Positions 8,383 through 12,778 of a stretch of 12,778 nt of DNA are shown here, one piece after another. The notes under the pieces were generated by a model that was given only the letters and a program-made list of their open reading frames with translations, did not search any database and was not told the origin of the DNA. This DNA comes from Fragilaria crotonensis. Taxonomy: Eukaryota; Bacillariophyta; Fragilariophyceae; Fragilariales; Fragilariaceae. Numbering within the stretch: position 1 is the stretch's first letter; each line of letters opens with the position of its first letter. The stretch spans positions 64,001-76,778 of the forward strand of contig JAKSYS010000260.1 of assembly GCA_022925895.1 (NCBI GenBank), in the 5' to 3' direction. The position numbers and the translations under genes were made by a program.

Positions 8383-9912
8383 CTAGAGCTCATCCATTTT
8401 CCTTAGATCTATACTTGTCTTTTTCACACTCGGTACAGAGCCTTGACCCTCCAGAAAAGCCAACGATTGGCGGACAACTTCCGCCACGTTATCGATTGGA
8501 TTACGCGGTCCCGTCATTTTGAGAGCTCGCGTTAGCCAAAGTGGCGTCAGGAAACACATGTCACTAAATTCATTGTGATGCATATCATCCAGAACGGCAT
8601 GTTCCCCATGTCGTCCCAACAATCCATTTTGAAACATGAATTGAAAGAATTTGGTACTTGCCCAGTCCTTACGATCAAACTCTCCAGAGAATAGAAATAG
8701 ACTTGGCATATGATCATATGTTGTCAAGAGTGGTTTCTCAATCTCCCCACGTCCCCCTGTTCCACCCTTGTGATTCTCACCATACAATTCAATGGCCTCT
8801 TGTGGAAACAATTGCATCCGAACATCATTGGGAGTCCAATCGGACATGGGTTCGTGTGCTACAACCGATTGGAAGATATCCGGTCGTCGAAAGGCAACTG
8901 TCAATGCCGTGCTGCCACCAAACGAATGGCCCATAACATGGAGATTGTCCACATCGAGACAGTCGACGAAAGAAATTCCCAATTGTTGCAATTCTGGAAT
9001 ATTACGCTCATTCAAAGATCGCAAGGCTTCTGCTGCAGCAATTATTTCTCCAGCTCTGTATTCTGTTTGTTTGCGACGAATCTGAGTGTATTCCATTACC
9101 TTCCCCTCACTCCACAATTCAGTAATGGGTGTTGCATCGTAATGGATCACAGTCCCATCTCGTTGGATGACCATGGGATGACTCCCATCCGTATGATCGA
9201 CCGCAATCACGACGTGTCCATTGGCAGCCATGGAACGTGTGACATGACTGTAGGCCGAAGCGGAACCACCCAATCCATGAGAAAAGGCAATCAGAGGGAA
9301 TTTCTTGCCCTGCATGGGCGGTGCATGTGGTTTGGAATCAATGTAGATGAGTTTCCAGTAATCTAGTATCCAATAACAGGAATTGATGGGTGATGGTGCC
9401 ATGTTTTGAACCGATCCTTTCAAATATCCAGAAGCTAGATTTGGTTTGAGGTATGGCATGGTTCCGGAATGATGATCCTCCGTGGGGTAGAGGATACGGG
9501 CCACAATGTGGTCGCCACCGGTCACTGGCAAATGCAAATCGACAATTCCGACCTTGTAGGGTCCCAGTATGGGTGGAGGTTGCAGAGGAGGGAATGCCAT
9601 ACAGAGGGTGATTGACAAGATCAGCAGTAGAGTAGACAAGACTGCCACCAGGATGGATGCCACTGACGAACGGTGAACCATTGAGAGCCGTCTTGACTCT
9701 TGAAGAAGTAAAAGTGGCACCATGGGAAAGGAAAGCGTCCATCGATTTGTCAATCCCGCCGTAAACCAAGTCAGTAGAATGGAAATGAGAAGTACGATGG
9801 TATTGACATAGTCCGCCTTGGTGGAGATGCAAAATCCAAGCATTGAGATGGTAACGGCATCGAGGGCAACTCTCGACCAAATTGGTTGGAGTCCTCCAAA
9901 CAGAAACGACAT
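8383..9912 (-). CDS. Membrane-anchored PAF-acetylhydrolase-like esterase with MDEL end
   Basis: This alpha/beta-hydrolase resembles platelet-activating-factor acetylhydrolase II, which removes short or oxidised acyl chains from phospholipids. From the ATG at 9912 it has 509 residues. About four hydrophobic segments (16-30, 36-54, 59-70, 84-107) precede the catalytic domain. FPLIAFSHGLGG (205-216) is the usual oxyanion-strand block. GHSFGGS (328-334) gives nucleophile Ser330. MHHNEFSD (444-451) supplies the likely catalytic His445. The acid is less clear: the family's LD(A/P)W region reads AHEPMSDW, so Glu354 or Asp358 would have to serve. The protein ends KMDEL, a KDEL-like signal, so ER retention is plausible if the C-terminus is luminal. 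The frame stays open upstream of 9912 (to a stop at 10027-10029) without an ATG, so an upstream exon is possible. It is divergent from the HutX-like gene. Confidence 0.8.
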   Translation of the reverse strand: MSFLFGGLQPIWSRVALDAVTISMLGFCISTKADYVNTIVLLISILLTWFTAGLTNRWTLSFPMVPLLLLQESRRLSMVHRSSVASILVAVLSTLLLILSITLCMAFPPLQPPPILGPYKVGIVDLHLPVTGGDHIVARILYPTEDHHSGTMPYLKPNLASGYLKGSVQNMAPSPINSCYWILDYWKLIYIDSKPHAPPMQGKKFPLIAFSHGLGGSASAYSHVTRSMAANGHVVIAVDHTDGSHPMVIQRDGTVIHYDATPITELWSEGKVMEYTQIRRKQTEYRAGEIIAAAEALRSLNERNIPELQQLGISFVDCLDVDNLHVMGHSFGGSTALTVAFRRPDIFQSVVAHEPMSDWTPNDVRMQLFPQEAIELYGENHKGGTGGRGEIEKPLLTTYDHMPSLFLFSGEFDRKDWASTKFFQFMFQNGLLGRHGEHAVLDDMHHNEFSDMCFLTPLWLTRALKMTGPRNPIDNVAEVVRQSLAFLEGQGSVPSVKKTSIDLRKMDEL

Positions 9913-10257
9913 GAAGCCTACTATCTTGGTCTTGATTGGGAGTATGGCCTCGATCAGCGAAAGTGTTTTGAGAATCGATCGTCCACAGGTCACAATTGAT
10001 ACCGGTAACACGGCGAGGATCGAGGACTAGCCGATCACAGACTTGTTACCGTACATTGTTGTCAAGTCAGTGGGAAGGCGAAGAAACGAGAAACACGACC
10101 ATCGGGGATCCGATGGCCAAGATTCCTATGCATCTTATCTTGCAGCTCGGTACTGCAGTACTAAGATGTACGAAACTGTACGAAGCTCTATTGTACTGTA
10201 CCGTAGAGTATCCTCCAGTACAATTATTCTTCACAAGCTTCAAGTTTCAATGAAAAC
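9913..10257. other. Divergent promoter region (lipase / HutX-like gene)
   Basis: The left 115 bases are open in the lipase frame but lack an ATG. The right part is gene-free and rich in GTAC units between 10150 and 10225. It should hold promoters for both flanking genes. No TATA box is obvious. Confidence 0.5.
10150..10225. repeat. Cluster of GTAC-centred palindromes, copy 3
   Basis: The cluster contains the perfect 12-base palindrome GTACTGCAGTAC (10150-10161), then GTACGAAACTGTACGAAG (10169-10186, a near-direct repeat of GTACGAA), GTACTGTACCGTA and CCAGTAC. It lies 35 to 110 bases upstream of the ATG at 10258. It uses the same motif vocabulary as the other two clusters. Confidence 0.5.
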
Positions 10258-10872
10258 ATGAAACACAAAACCGACCAAGACATGCCAAGGATGTGGACCG
10301 CCGTCGTCGTCATCGTCCTCCTCCTTACAGTGGCAGAGGCATTTGCGCCACCAACTCCATCGTTAATTCTTCGCTCTGCATCATCATCATCATCATCATC
10401 ATCATCGTCGTCATGCCTCTCCAGCACCTCCACCAACACCAACGACAGGAGTGACCTGTCGTTGTCACGACCAGGCGAACAAGAGATTTACGACTTTTTT
10501 CATAAACTCCACACATGCGGATATCCCTTTCGCACCATTGTGATTGGCAATGGAGCAATTTTGGAATCCACACAAATGCTTGGATCCACCATCAAAGTGA
10601 CGGAATCACCCAAAATTGGTAATTTAATCCTTACCATGGCATCGGAGGATCAAAGTTTTGAATTTCATGTCAAATTGGAACAAGTGTACAAGATTTCGTT
10701 TGTCGAGCGACAAGTTCCAGATAAAGTATTGCGCATTATTCGAATGACGAATGAAAAAGAGGAATCCATGTGTTCTCTGATTTTGGCAGACAACAGTGAT
10801 GATGCTGCCGCTTTTTTCCAAAGTTTGGTGACCCAATATGGTACCGAATTTCTTCCCTATTCGTTAAACTAG
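10258..10872 (+). CDS. Plastid-targeted HutX/ChuX-like haem-utilisation domain protein
   Basis: The 204-residue precursor has a hydrophobic signal segment (13-27) ending AEA|FAPPTPS at 26-35, the ASAFAP-type motif with Phe at +1 that routes proteins to diatom plastids. A Ser-rich transit/linker follows (42-65, including an 11-Ser run). The mature part (about 72-204) resembles the single domain of bacterial HutX/ChuX/HemS-type haem-utilisation proteins: FRTIVIGNGAILES (91-104), then FHVKLEQVYKISFVERQ (136-152), matching the family's 'HIKAE…IALIERKF' strand, then a C-terminal helix (180-194). By family knowledge such proteins bind, store or degrade haem; whether this one binds haem is unproven, and I cannot point to a certain ligand His. 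Alternative starts at Met9 or Met12 would keep the signal. No intron. It is convergent with the plastid repeat protein. Confidence 0.6.
   Translation: MKHKTDQDMPRMWTAVVVIVLLLTVAEAFAPPTPSLILRSASSSSSSSSSSSCLSSTSTNTNDRSDLSLSRPGEQEIYDFFHKLHTCGYPFRTIVIGNGAILESTQMLGSTIKVTESPKIGNLILTMASEDQSFEFHVKLEQVYKISFVERQVPDKVLRIIRMTNEKEESMCSLILADNSDDAAAFFQSLVTQYGTEFLPYSLN
10381..10413 (+). repeat. In-frame TCA microsatellite (poly-Ser)
   Basis: Eight TCA triplets are followed by TCG, TCG and TCA, encoding 11 consecutive serines in the transit/linker region of the 10258 gene. It is likely length-variable between strains and tolerated because the segment is disordered or removed. A shorter relative, an in-frame seven-Ser run, occurs in the neighbouring plastid protein near 11217-11236. 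Confidence 0.85.
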
Positions 10873-11074
10873 CTAGACCGATGCTGTACCTGGTATGATA
10901 CATGCAGCTACCCTAAGGCACTAAACTACTACAGCTAGATGACTAGCTAGAATACTTGTCGTGCATGCCATGCTCTGTGTTTTCTAAACAAGACTATCAC
11001 GTTCCGAATGGATCATAACAATTCTTCCCTAGACGCAAAAGACACGTTTGTCTTTCATTGCGGGAAAATTTCCT
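10873..11074. other. Convergent 3' spacer
   Basis: This 202-base gap lies between two convergent genes and has no coding potential that I can support. It is rich in CTAG (several AGCTAG copies at 10870-10950). It presumably carries both 3' UTRs. Confidence 0.5.
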
Positions 11075-11079
11075 TTATT
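11074..11079 (-). terminator. AATAAA overlapping the stop codon
   Basis: On the - strand the reading frame ends CAA TAA AGG, so AATAAA overlaps the stop codon of the plastid repeat protein. This is the canonical polyadenylation hexamer, but so close to the stop it may be incidental. Confidence 0.25.
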
Positions 11080-12394
11080 GGACACCCAACAATTGCGCCC
11101 CAAAATTGACGCGTTCCGCCAATGAAGGTCCACCAACACCTCCATCGGCTCGCAAACCATGATCTGCCTTTTCGACCACATCCGGAGACACTGTAGTCGT
11201 AGTAGTAACACCAAGCGATGATGATGACGATGATGATACTGGCGGAGGCGACAATGCCAATTCCTTCGCTCGGTCCACTTCCATGGGTCCCCAACGCGAA
11301 TGGCTCCCCGTTTGGGCTACTTTTACGTTACGTTGATGGTACAAGACCTTTTCCGGTGGCACCACTGCGGATGCAGTATTCAATCCCGCTGCAGCACCTC
11401 CAACCACACGTTCGGCCAATGTCAATCCACCAACTCCACCATCTGCTCTCAATCCATGATCGGCTGCAAACACTTCAGGGGATCTGTGACAGCGGTACGA
11501 CTGGAGGAGCAGGTGCAGCAGCAGGCAGAGTCTCTGGTGTCAAATCAAGCTTGGTGGATGCACCGGCAGCAGCATCCAAACGCTGCAATTCGGCAGATCC
11601 CCAACGTGACTTGCCACTCGCGGCTGCCGCACGGACCTGGGCGTTGCGAGCCACATAGGCAGGATTGGCTGTGGAAGGGACATTTGCATTTGGAGAAGGT
11701 GGCAGGGCAGTGGTGGCTGCCAACAAAATGGCCTCATACTTTCGGGCTGTGGCAGCTTGAGCGTCGGCAATGGCTCTAATTTTGGCTTCTTGCGATTCAA
11801 CAATGTATTTGGCCATGAAATTTTGGTAACTAACAAGCTTCTGTTGCAAGTCTTCGAGAGATCCAGTTGGGGCAGCCACTGTAACAAGAGCTCCTCCGCT
11901 GCTTTCTTGGGCCTTGAGCTGAGCGAGTTCGGCTTTAAGAGCCTGCGGAGTGAAGACGTTAAGTGAATAGGACGATTGCAATGACAGAGCTGGGGTTCGA
12001 TTTATTGACAGATTTCAAACGCTGAGTACCGGCATTGTAAAAACCAATTGGGTCCTCATTTTTTGGAACGTGGACGCATTTATATCATACGATCATTGGA
12101 TCGCGGAAAACCCAAACGTACCTCAATCTCAGCCTGCTTCTTCTCTTCCGCAGCCTTGACGGCCTTCAATTTTTCTTCATGAGCCTTGGTCATGTACTCG
12201 GTCAATGCTTTGGCCGATTCTTCCTGACTTGGAAGGGTCGCCATTCGTTGTACAACTACTCGTGTGGCTGTCGAGAACGGGACTGTGGAAGTTCTCTGCG
12301 TCTGAGCGAGAGGGACAAAGGCTTGGCCATGATTCGTGCTGGTCAGAAGCAGCAGCACTTGCACTACGGCGGAAGTGTTGATGGTAAACGCCAT
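11075..12394 (-). CDS. Plastid-targeted two-repeat protein of unknown family (frame break or second intron)
   Basis: I do not recognise this family. The ATG at 12394 opens a signal peptide ending GQA|FVPLAQ (23-30), an ASAFAP-like plastid address. Exon 1 is 12122-12394; a 179-bp intron is removed in phase 0; exon 2 starts at 11942. Residues 57-105 and 119-165 are long charged, Ala-rich probable coiled-coil helices. Then come two units (11660-11378 and 11350-11078), each with RN..V..A, SRWG..E..R, a variable spacer, SP(E/D)V, ADHGLRADGGVGG and LAERV. The frame stops after 246 residues at 11475, yet unit 1 plainly continues one base out of frame to the stop at 11075, giving about 380 residues if joined. 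Either a single-base indel near 11483-11491 or a 100-bp intron (11464-11563, GTGCAT…TTTGCAG, phase 1) would explain this; conserved SPEV next to ADHG favours an indel. No enzyme motif is seen; a structural or scaffold role is only a guess. Confidence 0.68.
11078..11660 (-). repeat. Two tandem protein-coding units (RWG / ADHGLRADGG)
   Basis: Unit 1 is about 11660-11378 and unit 2 about 11350-11078, each some 280 bases. The 12-residue core DHGLRADGGVGG is identical in both but encoded with different synonymous codons at five positions (Gly, Arg, Ala, Gly, Gly). The copies are therefore old and held by selection on the peptide. Spacers between RWG and SP(E/D)V differ freely (Ala/Pro-rich against Ser/Thr-rich). 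Confidence 0.8.
11943..12121 (-). other. Intron 1 of the plastid repeat-protein gene
   Basis: On the - strand it begins GTACGT directly after a Glu codon and ends TCCGCAG before an Ala codon (phase 0), 179 bp. Removing it joins the helical segment …KKQAEIE to ALKAELAQLK…, keeping the charged coiled-coil pattern, whereas reading through hits a stop at 12080-12082. A CACTTAAC stretch shortly before the acceptor could serve as the branch point. Confidence 0.85.
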
Positions 12395-12778
12395 TGTTGA
12401 ATGATACCTGACAGCACCTAGTGCAAATGTCCAACCGTGTACAATCTCAAATGTTGAATGCTGTCGTCTCGTGACGTTGAGTGGTAGGCAAAGCAAGAAG
12501 GAGGAGCGAAGGATCCTTCACGGTGCCTGATTCCTTTCTCAAAACTAAGGGACTTGTGTCGGGAATCTTGACTTCTATTTCATTGGACGGTTGGCAGTTG
12601 ATGTCTGTCGAACTTCACATCGCTTCAATTGCGAGCAGGCAGTCCGTACATGGTACGCATGTCGTGCGATTCACACTCGTTTGAAGTTTGAAACGATCTC
12701 TGCAAGAATACCGTAGTCGTATTGTCGTATATGGGGATTTAACTATGCAGTGCTGTAAGCTGTACTGGAGTAAGCTGG
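12395..12778. other. Upstream region of the plastid repeat-protein gene
   Basis: No credible gene is visible to the window edge. TGACGT occurs at 12472-12477, about 80 bases upstream of the ATG; read on the gene's strand it is ACGTCA. Both hexamers have been described as CO2/cAMP-responsive elements of diatom carbonic anhydrase promoters. Another GTACTGGAG unit of the intergenic motif family sits near 12761. Confidence 0.4.

Noticed and set aside
7905-8393. 162-codon - strand ORF, with a matching 116-codon one at 5394-5744
   Set aside because: Both are antisense shadows of the third exons of the two transporters; they are similar to each other only because the genes are paralogues.
8710-9366. 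218-codon + strand ORF
   Set aside because: It lies wholly antisense to the well-supported lipase and has no recognisable protein features.
10224-10442. - strand ORF with a poly-Asp run
   Set aside because: The run is the TCA microsatellite read in reverse; the sense frame is a coherent plastid precursor.
10870-10950. CTAG/AGCTAG-rich patch as a specific element
   Set aside because: The copies are short, irregular and in a small 3' spacer; chance or UTR composition is sufficient.
11218-11779. + strand ORFs of 146 and 159 codons
   Set aside because: They are antisense to the repeat protein, whose two units are conserved with synonymous changes on the - strand.
1-12778. tRNA, rRNA, CRISPR arrays, insertion sequences or viral genes
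   Set aside because: I looked on both strands for tRNA arm motifs, regularly spaced repeats, transposase or polymerase motifs and found none; by-eye scanning could miss small structured RNAs.

Overview
The window looks like nuclear DNA from a pennate diatom (Phaeodactylum-like). The evidence is indirect but consistent. Base composition is near balanced. There are short GT-AG introns (74 to 179 bp), and genes are tightly packed on both strands with no operon logic. Two predicted proteins begin with a signal peptide followed directly by a Phe-initiated transit peptide (…AEA|FAPP… and …GQA|FVPL…), the ASAFAP-type plastid address of diatoms and other secondary-plastid algae. One conserved eukaryotic replication gene (MCM-binding protein) is present. 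I cannot assign the species from sequence alone.

Layout from left to right: a short gene-free stretch; an orphan eight-helix membrane protein (+, 440-1273); a convergent single-exon MCM-binding protein gene (-, 1459-3126); a roughly 950-bp divergent promoter region carrying E2F-type sites and many GTAC-centred palindromes; two tandem three-exon genes for sugar/polyol-type major facilitator transporters (+, 4072-5820 and 6553-8316); a convergent membrane-anchored PAF-acetylhydrolase-like lipase ending in MDEL (-, ATG at 9912, stop at 8383); a divergent plastid-targeted protein with a HutX/ChuX-like haem-utilisation domain (+, 10258-10872); and a convergent, intron-containing plastid-targeted repeat protein of unknown family (-, 11075-12394).

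The genes do not form one pathway. The most interesting points are as follows. (1) The unknown plastid-targeted protein has two about 90-residue units, each with an RWG motif and an ADHGLRADGGVGG motif, kept identical in peptide but not in codons. (2) The transporter pair has mosaic identity (near-identical intron 1, unalignable intron 2), which points to gene conversion. (3) There are two apparent single-base frame breaks, one in the second transporter's tail and one in the repeat protein; either may be real or an assembly indel. (4) Clustered E2F-consensus sites lie upstream of the MCM-binding protein gene, whose plant orthologue is a known E2F target. (5) GTAC palindromes are concentrated between genes. 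No RNA genes, CRISPR arrays, transposons or viral genes were seen.
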